64,000 nucleotides of DNA from G047528255 sp047528255 (GTDB lineage Bacteria; Bacteroidota; Bacteroidia; Flavobacteriales; Blattabacteriaceae), in contig CP180024.1 of NCBI GenBank assembly GCA_047528255.1, forward strand, positions 1,302,001-1,366,000. Direction: 5' to 3'. Under the pieces are notes generated by a model. It was not told the origin of the DNA, ran no database searches, and worked only from the letters and a program-made list of their open reading frames with translations. Of the stretch, positions 40,421-50,244 are shown in pieces (positions within the stretch are counted from its first letter, which is position 1; each line of letters begins with the position of its first letter). Made by a program: the position numbers and the translations under genes.

Positions 40421-41437
40421 ATGGCTACAAAACAAAAAATACTGGTTACTGGAGGGCTTGGATATATTGGCTCTCACACCGTAGTTGTGTTGCAGCAAAA
40501 TGGCTATGAGGTGGTAATTGTTGATAATTTATCCAATTCCGGGGTGGATTTTCTGGATAGAATCACCTGCATTACAGGGATCCGTCCTGAGTTCGAAAAA
40601 TTCGATCTTACCGATAAAAGTAGCATGGAACAGTTTTTTGATCACTATGCCATAGACGGATTGATCCATTTTGCTGCCTTTAAGGCTGTGGGAGAAAGCG
40701 TGCAAAACCCTTTAGTCTATTATCATAATAACCTTACCTCTTTGATTTATCTTTTAGAAGTTTTTCAAGAGCGAGGGTTAGACAATTTTGTTTTCAGTTC
40801 CTCTTGTACTGTTTATGGTCAAGCGGATGAATTGCCTATTAAAGAAACTGATCCGATCAAGTCTGCTGAGTCTCCATACGGGAAGACCAAGCAAATGAGT
40901 GAAGAAATTTTGAAGGATTATGTATCGGCATATAATAAAAAAGTGGTTTCATTACGGTATTTTAATCCGATAGGGGCGCATCCTTCAGCAAGGATCGGTG
41001 AGTGCCCTTTGGGAGTTCCGAAAAATTTAGTTCCTTTCATTACACAAACAGCCATAGGCAAACGCAAAGAGCTTCTGATTTTTGGAGGAGATTATCTCAC
41101 TTCAGACGGTACGGCTATTCGTGACTACACCTATGTTTGCGATTTAGCACAAGCTCATATGCTTGCTTTAAAACGGATTTTGGAAGATCGAAATGAGACC
41201 GGGTTTGAAGTCTTCAACTTAGGAACCGGAAGAGGAAATTCCGTGCTCGAGGTGCTGAAAACTTTTCAAGAAGTTTCCGGAGTGAAACTCAAATCAAGAA
41301 TAGTGGAGAGGCGTAAAGGAGATATTATGGTGGCCTATGCCGATACTCAATTGGCCCGTGAAGCTTTACAATGGCAAGCCGATGCTTCTTTATCCGAGGC
41401 TCTCCATACCGCCTGGTTATGGGAAAAACAATTATAA
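40421..41437 (+). CDS. galE: UDP-glucose 4-epimerase
   Basis: Interconverts UDP-glucose and UDP-galactose for polysaccharide synthesis. Extended short-chain dehydrogenase fold with the NAD loop GGLGYIGS (11-18) and catalytic Y153/K157 in SPYGKTK; the S-S-x-TVYG segment (127-133) is intact. Length 338 aa is standard. It is a single-gene block; upstream is a 559-bp AT-rich spacer, downstream an IS left end after 68 bp. No sugar-transferase genes are nearby. Confidence 0.95.
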   Translation: MATKQKILVTGGLGYIGSHTVVVLQQNGYEVVIVDNLSNSGVDFLDRITCITGIRPEFEKFDLTDKSSMEQFFDHYAIDGLIHFAAFKAVGESVQNPLVYYHNNLTSLIYLLEVFQERGLDNFVFSSSCTVYGQADELPIKETDPIKSAESPYGKTKQMSEEILKDYVSAYNKKVVSLRYFNPIGAHPSARIGECPLGVPKNLVPFITQTAIGKRKELLIFGGDYLTSDGTAIRDYTYVCDLAQAHMLALKRILEDRNETGFEVFNLGTGRGNSVLEVLKTFQEVSGVKLKSRIVERRKGDIMVAYADTQLAREALQWQADASLSEALHTAWLWEKQL

Positions 41438-41505
41438 ACAGAAATATGGTCACAAGTAAATCAGTAAACTTAAATGTCTAGATGTGTAATAGTTATACTT
41501 TATTC

Positions 41506-42762
41506 GAGAACGTTGCATGAGAAAAGGATTTTAAAATATTTGTAAATCAATATATTGTTTCGTCTACTTGGAGTAGAAAATAAAAATAATCCGGATCTAT
41601 GCTCAGAAGGACTTCACAAATTAAGATTTAGTGAACTATATATGGAACGTTCTAACAGAAGGGTGAGTTTTTCAAAAGGTTAAACACCTTGATCCACTGG
41701 AAAGGGAGGATGAAAGAAATAAAAAAAATATATCAAAGCCAGGGAATAAAAGGCCAGCCTACTTACAGTAGAATATCGTTATTTAAGATGAGGCTTTTGA
41801 GTTACTGGTATGATCTCAGTGATGTAGGAATGGAAGAATTTGTGAAAGAACCCTTGAGCTTCATGCGCTTTTGTTGTTTTCGATTGGAAGATCAAATCCC
41901 AGATCATACGACTCTATTCAGATTTCGCAATGAGATAGTAGCCAAAAAGACATATGAGTGCTTACTGAAAAAGATCAATAAGGAATTAGAAAAGCATCAA
42001 GCTATAGTTAAAACAGGAGTGATAGTAGATGTTAGTATTACAGAGAGGCTCCTTGCTCCCAAGGGAACTTCTACCTATGTTGTTGAGGATCAGAAGAAAG
42101 AGGGGGGGCAGTCAAAGAAAAGCAAGGGTAAAAAAAGAAGCTCAATTAGGATTAGACAATCAAGGAAAATGGCTCAATAGCTTAGGTAAGCTCTACTACG
42201 GCTACAAGAAGCACATAGGGGGAATAAAAAATGGAATGATACTAGCAGTACATAGCGTAGCAGCCAATGATCATGATACTAGAGGGCTAAGCCTTATTAA
42301 TAAGCAAACTAGTATATAAGCTCAGAGAAGTATATGCAGACAAAGATTACCCAAGTTACGCCAACGTGTCTTACTTTCATAGCCGAGGCATAAAATACCC
42401 TATACAGAAAAAGCCTATAGGAATTATCCTTAAGTAGGGTAGCTATGTTATTCACTAAATTAGTGAGTAAAACCCAATGGGTAATAGAACGAACTTTATG
42501 GCAATATAAATCGTTGGTTTGGATCAGGCAAGGCTTGTTACAAAGGATTAGAGTGTGTGCATACCCAGCATTTTATAGATACTATGATCATAATTTGTAT
42601 CGTGCCCTGGTATTATTATGAGCTATTCATAAAAATAGATATAATTAATTTATAATCAATGTGTTTCGAATACAATGTGAAAGACTAAAGCTATATTATT
42701 CTTTAATGAAGTCCATCTAGGAGGCTGAATAAACGTAATCCCCAATTAACATAATTGGGCTC
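41506..42762 (+). mobile_element. Decayed IS5-type element, copy 17, with possible target duplication
   Basis: LE GAGAACGTTGCATGAG (perfect) at 41506; RE ends ATAATTGGGCTC at 42762. Both flanks are TATTC (41501-41505 and 42763-42767), the only likely target duplication I found. The RE lies 7 bp before the Crp-like gene. Confidence 0.88.
41689..42180 (+). pseudogene. IS5-family transposase fragment (copy 17)
   Basis: A 163-codon open piece from MIHWKGRMKEIKKIYQ through SYWYDLSDVGMEEFVKE and RLEDQIPDHTTLFRFRNE to VIVDVSIT, where the first catalytic Asp is kept. It ends by frameshift; the continuation KLYYGYKKHIGGIKNGMIL lies in another frame (42029-42319). Confidence 0.82.
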
Positions 42763-42769
42763 TATTCTT

Positions 42770-43420
42770 ATGAGCAATTTTATCAACTTTTTTGAAAAAT
42801 TCCATCCCGAAATCATTGAAGAAGAGAGGGAGTGGTTAAAAGCTAAAATCTATGAGAAGCTTTTTAGAAAAAATGAAATCATTACTCAAGTCGGGGAAGT
42901 TGCCGATGATCTTTATTTGATTGAAGAAGGAGTTGCAGCTATCATAGAAGATTATTATAAGGGTAAAAAAAAGGAAGACAAAGACGAATTTTCTCTTAAA
43001 ACTAAAAAGATGAGCAAGAACAAAGTTAATCTTAAAAGAGAATTTGTATTGGACTTCAAAACCTCCGGTGATGTGGCTTGTGTTTATTCTTCTTTTCTGA
43101 CCAGAAAGCCCGCTAAACTGAAGCTTGTAGCCCTCTCTCTTGTCAAAGCGCAAGCGATAAAATACGATATGATACAAGAACTGTATAAAAACACTTCTTG
43201 GGGCGAGCGTGTAGGAAGAAAAATAGCTGAAGAATTGCTTGTCATGAAATACGAACGAGAAAGAATCCTTATGCGATACTCTGCAACCGAGCGATATTTG
43301 AGACTCTTGCACACCCGTCCCGAGTTGTTCAAACGCATCCCCTTGAAATATATTGCAGCCCACATTCCGATTTCACAACAAGCTTTTTGCAGACTCAGAA
43401 ATTCCTTTTCGGAGGTTTGA
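42770..43420 (+). CDS. Crp/Fnr-like transcriptional regulator, atypical
   Basis: A 216-aa protein with the layout of small Flavobacteriia Crp/Fnr-family regulators: a cyclic-nucleotide-binding-like N-terminal half (EIITQVGEVADDLYLIEEG), a dimer helix, and a C-terminal helix-turn-helix (IPLKYIAAHIPISQQAFCRLRN). A Lys-rich stretch of about 27 residues (from KGKKKEDK to NLKR, near residues 65-91) sits in the beta-roll and looks like an insertion or tract expansion. The start at 42770 is chosen; an upstream TTG would read into the IS end. The ligand is unknown. It converges with the GHMP kinase gene, stop to stop 3 bp apart. Confidence 0.75.
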   Translation: MSNFINFFEKFHPEIIEEEREWLKAKIYEKLFRKNEIITQVGEVADDLYLIEEGVAAIIEDYYKGKKKEDKDEFSLKTKKMSKNKVNLKREFVLDFKTSGDVACVYSSFLTRKPAKLKLVALSLVKAQAIKYDMIQELYKNTSWGERVGRKIAEELLVMKYERERILMRYSATERYLRLLHTRPELFKRIPLKYIAAHIPISQQAFCRLRNSFSEV

Positions 43421-43423
43421 TAT

Positions 43424-44341
43424 TCAATGAGATAATATCATCTCTTCGAATGGGATCATGGTCTGGAGCCCTTTACGAGAAAAATAATTTTTCATCCCTT
43501 TTCGCAGACTGACCAAAGCAAAATCTCCACCCCATGCTCCCAAGCTTTTGATCATACCGGGATAGTCCGGGAAACATCGCTCTTTGAGGGTGGGCATGTT
43601 TAGGAGTTTGGACAATGATCGCTCATGTTCTGAGAGAAGCTTCTCGAAATCATCCTGGGCTGTGCAGGAAGCCGTATCTTGTGTCAAAGAAGATATCAGT
43701 TCAATACTTTGATCCGAGACGATTTTGGTGCGGTAGGCATGGATAGCCTGGTTACTGTCCTGTTTTTTGTTCAAATAAAGAAAATAGAGAACGCCTTTAA
43801 AAGGCGGATCAAAGTTCGTGAATGTCACTTGAGGTTTCCGTTCCGTCATTCGATATAACAAAGGCCTGTGGTTCATGGCGCAAGCGATATCATAGCCGCT
43901 TCCTGAAAAACAATTCCATAATAAAGCGTAGGGATCTATCTTAGCCCATTGTGCGATGTTGTTGATCAAAGTCGAGCTGCTGCCTAGCCCCCAGTTTCCG
44001 GGGAATTCCAATCGTGTTTCCACCGAAATCTCGATCGGATTTTGGAGGAAGTTTTCTCTGAATCTTTGTGTAGCTTGTAGTATTTTTTTTAAAATCGTGG
44101 CGGTCTTTTTCTCGGTGTAGCGGAGGATCTCTAGCGATGGAAGCTCAAAAGATGCTTCAAACCAACTTTGAGAACTTTTATCCAAACTTTTCCAGTGTAG
44201 AGCGGCTTTTCCCTCCGATGGGGAAACCGTTAAGGCTTGCCCTTGTCGTGTAGGAAATGCTAACCCCAAAGCCCCGTCTAATATGACGTATTCTCCTGTT
44301 AGCAAGAGCTTTCCATGACTGTAAAAACGTTGTGATGTCAT
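43424..44341 (-). CDS. GYDIA-type GHMP kinase (mevalonate-pathway-like)
   Basis: GHMP-superfamily small-molecule kinase of a Flavobacteriia-specific type, thought to act in the mevalonate route to isoprenoids. The ATP loop is GLGSSST (118-124) and the family-naming GSGYDIACA is at 147-155. Length 305 aa is normal. The start codon is 5 bp from an IS right end that points at it, so the native 5' region is gone. The precise substrate (mevalonate, phosphomevalonate or related) cannot be read from the sequence. Confidence 0.85.
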   Translation of the reverse strand: MTSQRFYSHGKLLLTGEYVILDGALGLAFPTRQGQALTVSPSEGKAALHWKSLDKSSQSWFEASFELPSLEILRYTEKKTATILKKILQATQRFRENFLQNPIEISVETRLEFPGNWGLGSSSTLINNIAQWAKIDPYALLWNCFSGSGYDIACAMNHRPLLYRMTERKPQVTFTNFDPPFKGVLYFLYLNKKQDSNQAIHAYRTKIVSDQSIELISSLTQDTASCTAQDDFEKLLSEHERSLSKLLNMPTLKERCFPDYPGMIKSLGAWGGDFALVSLRKGMKNYFSRKGLQTMIPFEEMILSH

Positions 44342-44346
44342 TATTT

Positions 44347-45621
44347 GAAACCATTGTGTTAAGGTAGATTACTTTTATTCAGATTTTTAGATGGACTTCG
44401 TTGAAGATGATTGAGATTTAGTATTTTACATCGTATTAGAAATGTTCTATTTATTATAAATCAACAAATTATATTTATTTTTATAAACAGCGTATAATGA
44501 TTCCAGGGGCATGATACAAATGATGCACCATAACCTCCATAAGATGTTGAGCATGTACACGAGCTAATCCTTTATAACGAGTTTTACCTGATCCAAACCA
44601 ACGCTTTATACTGCCAAAAGTACGTTGTACTACCTATCGGTTTTTACTCACTAATTATTTTGAATAATATAGCACTCTATTTAAGTACGGTTCTTATAGT
44701 CTTTCTTCTGTATACGATCTTTGATCCCTCACTATGAAAGTAAGACACGTTGGCTAGAATTTGGTAACCTTTGTCTGTATATACTTATTTGGTGTTATAT
44801 ATTAGTTTGGTTATTAATGATTTCAGTCCTATACTATCATGTTCATTGGCTGCTACGCTATGTATTACTAGTATCATTTTATTTTTATATCCCCCTATGA
44901 GCTTCTTGTATCCGTAGTAGATTTTCCCTGATTTCTTGAGTCATTTTCCTTGAGTGTATACTTCTTATTGAGGTTCTTTTTCTTGCCTTTTCTTTTGTTT
45001 GACTTATTTACTTTTGTTAATCTTACTTCCGATCTTCCACTACATGGGTAGGAGATCTCTTAGGATCAACGGCCCTCACTGCAATATTGGCATCTTATTA
45101 TCACTTCTATTTTAACTACCGCCTGATGCTTTTTTAATTCCTTATTGATTTTTTTTCAGTAAGTTCTTATATGCCTTTTTCGCTACTATTTCATTTCAAA
45201 ATCTAGATAGAGTCATATTATTTGAGATCTAATCTTCCAATCGAAAACCACAAAATAGCATGCAGCCTATGGAATCTTTTACAAATTCTTCCGTTCCTAT
45301 ACCAGTGAGATCATACAAGTAACTCAAAATCATAATATTAAACAACGATATTCTACTGTAGGTAAGTTGGCCTTTTATTCCCTGAACTTTTTGATATATT
45401 TTTTTATTCTTTTCTCCATACCTTCCCTGTGGATCTAAGGTGTTTAACCTTTTGAAAAAAGCACTACCTTTTGGTAGTACGTCTCATATATAGTTCACTA
45501 AATCTTATTTGCGTGGTGCTTCTGAGCATAGATCCGAATTTTTTTACTTTCTACTCCAAATATATGAATAAATATATTGATTTAAAGGGGTTTTAATATC
45601 CTTCTCTCATGCAACGTTCTC
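44347..45621 (-). mobile_element. Decayed IS5-type element, copy 18
   Basis: RE GAAACCATTGTGTTAAGG at 44347, LE CTCATGCAACGTTCTC ending 45621 (1275 bp). No long transposase frame survives. It separates the GHMP kinase gene from clpX. Confidence 0.88.
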
Positions 45622-45638
45622 ATTTTATTAAGCCATAT

Positions 45639-46868
45639 CTATGATGCTTTATTATACAAGGTAGATTCAAGATTTCTTATTTTTTGTTTAACAGTCTGCT
45701 TGCCGAGTATTAAAATTTTTCCCGGAGCATCAAGGTCAAACATAAAATCTTTAAATATTTCTTCACATAGGCTACGTAGCCCCCTTGCTCCTAAATCAAG
45801 TTCTATAGCTTTCTGCACAATAATATCCAGGGCTTCATCGGTGACGTCTAGATTAATTTGATCCAATTCAAATAATTTTTTGTATTGCTTGATCAAAGAG
45901 TTTTTAGGCTCTACCATAATCCTCTTCAAAGCCTTTTCATCTAAAGGACTCAAATACGTAGTAACCGGTAATCGTCCGATAAGCTCGGGGATTAAACCAA
46001 AAGCTCGAATGTCATGCGCCATGACGAAATGCAAAATGTTTTTTTTATCAACCTGTTCTCGAACTTGGTTTTGATAACCTATAGCCGATATATTCATTCG
46101 ATTGGATATGATCTTGTCAAGACCTTCAAAGGCTCCTCCAGCTATAAATAAAATGTTTCGCGTATTGACTGGTATGGTCTTTTGATCAGGGTGTTTACGC
46201 CCTCCCTGAGGAGGAACGTTTACTACCGAACCTTCCAATATTTTGAGCAAACCTTGTTGAACACCTTCACCTGAAACATCTCGAGTGATAGAGGGATTTC
46301 CTCCTTTTCGGGCAATCTTATCTATCTCATCGATGAATACAATGCCTTGCTCGGCAGAGGAAACATCATAATTAGCTGCTTGCAAAAGACGGGTCAAAAT
46401 ATTCTCGACGTCTTCACCTACATAGCCCGCTTCAGTGAGCACAGTGGCATCCACTATCGTGAAAGGAACATTGAGAAGCTTGGAAATACTTCGAGCAAGC
46501 AGTGTTTTTCCGGTTCCGGTGGGACCGATCATTAACACATTGGATTTTTCTATCTCCACCTCATCTACCTCTTGATCCGAGATGGCATGTATACGTTTGT
46601 AATGATTGTATACGGCTACGACAAGAGTTTTTTTTGCTTCTTCTTGGCCAATTACGTATTGATCTAAAAAAAATTTGATTTCCTTAGGTTTTTTAAGGGT
46701 AAAAGTTGAAGAGTCTACAGCGTCGTTTTTGCAAGTGACACTTTCACTAACCATATGATGAGCTTGCTCTACGCAATAATCACAAATGCTGCCTTCAGCT
46801 CCAGAGATGAGTAGCGTCACATCACTTTTGTTACGCCCACAGAAAGTACATTTCAATCCTTTTTCCAT
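45639..46868 (-). CDS. clpX: ATP-dependent Clp protease ATP-binding subunit ClpX
   Basis: AAA+ unfoldase that feeds ClpP. The N-terminal zinc-binding cysteines C7, C10, C29 and C32, Walker A GPTGTGKT (115-122) and Walker B VFIDEID (177-183) are intact. Length 409 aa is normal. It is placed apart from tig-clpP, with IS copies tight on both sides: an LE 17 bp after the stop and an RE 27 bp before the start. Confidence 0.97.
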   Translation of the reverse strand: MEKGLKCTFCGRNKSDVTLLISGAEGSICDYCVEQAHHMVSESVTCKNDAVDSSTFTLKKPKEIKFFLDQYVIGQEEAKKTLVVAVYNHYKRIHAISDQEVDEVEIEKSNVLMIGPTGTGKTLLARSISKLLNVPFTIVDATVLTEAGYVGEDVENILTRLLQAANYDVSSAEQGIVFIDEIDKIARKGGNPSITRDVSGEGVQQGLLKILEGSVVNVPPQGGRKHPDQKTIPVNTRNILFIAGGAFEGLDKIISNRMNISAIGYQNQVREQVDKKNILHFVMAHDIRAFGLIPELIGRLPVTTYLSPLDEKALKRIMVEPKNSLIKQYKKLFELDQINLDVTDEALDIIVQKAIELDLGARGLRSLCEEIFKDFMFDLDAPGKILILGKQTVKQKIRNLESTLYNKAS

Positions 46869-46895
46869 TTTATAAAAGCATCATTCAGAATGATC

Positions 46896-47840
46896 GAGAC
46901 CATTGTTTTAAAGTGGATTACGTTTATTCAGCCTCCTATATGGGCTTCATTGGAGAACGATAGATATTTAGTCTTTCACATCGTATTCGAAATACTATTG
47001 GTTATAAAATAATTAATCACATCTATTTTTATGAATAGCGTATAATGATCGCAGAGGGAGATACAAATTATAAGCCATAACCTCCGTAAGATGCTGGACA
47101 TCCACACGTGATATGATCCTTTGAATAAGAGTATTTTCTGATCCATACCAACGCTTTATACTTCTAAAAATTCGTTCTACTACCAATCGATTTTTACTCA
47201 CTAATTTATTAAACAATATAAGTATACTACTTAAGGGATGGTTCTTATATATTTTTTTTCTGTATAAGGTTTTTGATACCTTGATTATAGAAGTAAGACA
47301 CGTTTGCTAACATTTTGGTAACCTTTTTATGTATACCCCCCTCTGGGGTTATATCCTAGTTTTGGTTTATTAATAGGGGAACTTACCCCTCTACTTATCA
47401 AGCTCATTGGCGAATCCGTTTATGTACTACTAGTATCTATCATTCTATTTTTATCCATCCCTATGTGCATCTTGTATCTGTAATAGATTTTCCCTGATTT
47501 TTTGAGCCATTTTCCTTGAGTGTCTACTCCTGATTGAGCCTCTTTTTTTCTTTGCTTTTCTTTGAGTTATTTGCTTTTGACCTTCTTTTTTCGATTCTCC
47601 ACTACGTAGGTAGGGGCTCCTTAGAAGAATTAGTATCTACTACCACTTCTGTTTTAATTATAACCTGATTCTTTTCTAATACCTTATTGATTAAGTTTTT
47701 TCAGTAAGATCTTATATGTTTTTTTGGCTACTATTTCATTGCGAAATCTGGATAGAGTCGTATGATCTGGAGTGTAATCTTCCAATCGGAAACTAGAAGA
47801 GCCTATGAAGATAAAGGATTCTTTCATCAATTCTTCTGTT
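46896..47840 (-). mobile_element. IS5-type element, copy 19, lacking its LE
   Basis: RE GAGACCATTGTTTTAA at 46896; homology is lost near 47840 in the transposase N-terminal region, shortly before the RE of copy 20. Confidence 0.84.
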
Positions 47841-47861
47841 CCTATGCATCCTTTTCATATC

Positions 47862-49136
47862 GAGACCATTGTGTTAATGGTGGATTACGTTTATTCAGCT
47901 TCCTATATAGCTTCGTTAGAGACAATATATATTTAGTCTTTCATATTGTGTTCGAAATACTATTGATTATGAATAAATTAATTATATCTATTTTTATGAA
48001 CAGCACATGATAATTCCAGAGTAACGATATAAATTATGCGCCATAGCCTCCATAAGATGCTGGGAATGCACACGAGATAATCGTTTGTAACGAGCCTTAT
48101 CTGATCCAAAACAACGCTTTATACTACCAAAAATATGTTCTACTACCATCGTGTTTTACTTACTAATTATGTTGAATAATATAGATATCCCTACTTAAGC
48201 GACGGTTCCTATAGGCTTTCTTCTGTATACTGTCTTTGGATGCCTCGACTATGAAAATAAGACACGTTGGCTGCTATTTGGTAACCTTTGTCTGCAATAC
48301 TTCTCTGGGTTTATATCTTAGTTAGCTTATTAATGGCTTTAGCTCTCTACTGTTATGCTAATTGGCTGTTAAGCAGTGTCTTCTAGTATCATTCCCCTTT
48401 TATCCCCCCCCCTTATGTGCTTCTTGTATCCGTAGTAGAGTTTACCTGATTTCTTGAGCCATTTTCCTTCATTTTCTACTCTTGATTGAGTCTTTTTTTT
48501 CCTTGCTTTTTTTGACTGATTTGCTTTTTTCCTCTCTTCCTTCCGATCCTCCACTACGTAGGTAGGAGCTCCCTTTGGGGGTATAAAGAGCCTTCATTGT
48601 AATATTGGCATCTACCATTACGCCTGTTTTAATTATTTCCTGATGCTTTCTTAATTCTTTATTGATCTTTTTCAGTAAGTGCTTATATGCTTTTTTATCT
48701 ATTATTTCATTGCGAAATTTGCATAGACTCGCATGATCTGGGATCTGATCTTCCAATCGAAAACCACAAAAGCGCATGCAGATCAAGGATTCTTTCACCA
48801 ATTTTTCCGTTTCTATATCACTGAGATCATAGCAGTGATTTAAAACCATCATCGTAAATAACGATATTTCACTGTAAGCAGGCTGGTTTTTATTCCCTAG
48901 CCTTTTTGATATATTTTTCTTATTTCTTTTTTCATTCTTTCTCAGTGGATCAAGGTTTTTAACCTTTTGAAAAACTCACTCCTTCTGGTAGAATGTTCCA
49001 TATATAGCTTACTAAAGCTTATTTGTGCGCTGCTTTCGATCATAGAACTAATTTTTTTTATTTTCTACTCTAGAATAGACGAAACAATATATTGATTTAC
49101 AAATATTTTACACCCATTCTCTCATCAAACATTCTC
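47862..49136 (-). mobile_element. Decayed IS5-type element, copy 20
   Basis: RE GAGACCATTGTGTTAATGG at 47862 and LE TCATCAAACATTCTC ending 49136, in tandem with copy 19. Confidence 0.88.
48469..48852 (-). pseudogene. IS5-family transposase 5' fragment (copy 20)
   Basis: A 127-codon open piece: MMVLNHCYDLSDIETEKLVK, RLEDQIPDHASLCKFRNE and VMVDANITM with the first catalytic Asp. The frame leaves the protein in the Lys-rich linker. Another frame (48369-48554) continues with KLYYGYKKHIRG. Confidence 0.8.
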
Positions 49137-49182
49137 CATTTAAATCGAGAAGAAGGTTCTCACTAGGACCGAAAAATCTACC

Positions 49183-49857
49183 CTAGATATTTTCGTGTGC
49201 AAACGCCCGATTAGGGAATAAAAACAAGAAAGATACCCCTAATGATATAGCAGTATCAGCAATATTGAAAATGGGCTTGAAGAACTCAAAATGTTTTCCC
49301 CCAAAATAAGGAATCCATTCAGGAAAATAATCATCTATGAGGGGAAAAGAAAGCATATCCACGACACAGCCTCCCATGAAGAAAGAATAGCCCGGTGAAT
49401 GAAAACGAGAAACACCCGCATAATTCACCCACCTGTCCAACTGTTCCCAAAAAACCATACCCGTGTCAAATATCAAGCCATAAAAAGCGCTGTCTATAAG
49501 GTTTCCGATAGCTCCGGAAAAGATTAAACTCATAGGGATGATAAAATAACTCGAGGCTCCTTTTTTAAGGTGCCTGAAAATCCAATAAAGTATCCCAATA
49601 CTAAGGACCAAACGGAAGGAACTCAACAAAATCTTCCCGAGGTAACCCGACCCTAGATGAAGGCCATAAGCCATACCGGGATTCTCTACAAAGAATAATT
49701 GAAACCATGAGAAAATTGGGACGCTTTCCCCTATTTCAAAATGACTTTTTACGTAAATCTTCAAACTCTGGTCTATCAACAAGACCAACAAAGTAATTAA
49801 GCTAAATTTCTTCAACGAATAAAAAATTAGTTGCTTATCTATATTTCTTTTCTTCAA
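49183..49857 (-). CDS. lspA: Lipoprotein signal peptidase (signal peptidase II)
   Basis: Inner-membrane aspartyl protease that cleaves prolipoprotein signal peptides. Catalytic D122 (GNLIDSAFYG) and D201 (NIADTAIS), the FVENPGMAYGL motif and four hydrophobic segments are visible. At 224 aa it is long, with the extra loop before the last helix usual in Bacteroidota. It overlaps the end of dksA by 23 bp and closes the ileS-dksA-lspA operon, a conserved Flavobacteriia order. A likely client, the lipoprotein ApbE, is encoded at 55.7 kb. Confidence 0.95.
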   Translation of the reverse strand: MKKRNIDKQLIFYSLKKFSLITLLVLLIDQSLKIYVKSHFEIGESVPIFSWFQLFFVENPGMAYGLHLGSGYLGKILLSSFRLVLSIGILYWIFRHLKKGASSYFIIPMSLIFSGAIGNLIDSAFYGLIFDTGMVFWEQLDRWVNYAGVSRFHSPGYSFFMGGCVVDMLSFPLIDDYFPEWIPYFGGKHFEFFKPIFNIADTAISLGVSFLFLFPNRAFAHENI

Positions 49858-50239
49858 TGATTTGTTTCCCTTCGATGCTCAGCGTAGTATGAGGAACGAC
49901 CATCAAACGTTCCTTAGGAATCAAATTTCCTGTGACACGGCAAACGCCATAATCTTGATTTTCTACCCGAACCAATGCCATTTCTAAGGCACGCACAAAC
50001 TTTTGCACATGCGCCATGAGTTGAGCATTCTGTTCTTTACTCAAGGTCTCTGATCCCTCTTCAAAAGCTTTGAATGTAGGAGAAGTATCATCCGTTCCGT
50101 TGTTTTGGTCATTAACAAACGATTCCTTGAGAACGGCCAAATCTTTTTTGGCCTTATATAATTTCTCCAAAATAATGCTCCGGAACTTTTCCCTCTCTTC
50201 TTTTGAATACCGTGTTTTTTCTTTTTCTTCAGTTTTCAT
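49835..50239 (-). CDS. dksA: TraR/DksA family transcription factor
   Basis: Binds the RNA polymerase secondary channel and modulates initiation, classically with ppGpp. The 134-aa protein has the coiled-coil arm and a C-terminal globular part (YGVCRVTGNLIPKERLMVVP). Only one of the four zinc-finger cysteines remains, as is usual in Flavobacteriia. The ATG at 50239 is 5 bp after the ileS stop; an in-frame GTG at 50248 is an alternative. Confidence 0.9.
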   Translation of the reverse strand: MKTEEKEKTRYSKEEREKFRSIILEKLYKAKKDLAVLKESFVNDQNNGTDDTSPTFKAFEEGSETLSKEQNAQLMAHVQKFVRALEMALVRVENQDYGVCRVTGNLIPKERLMVVPHTTLSIEGKQIIEEKKYR

Positions 50240-50244
50240 AAATC

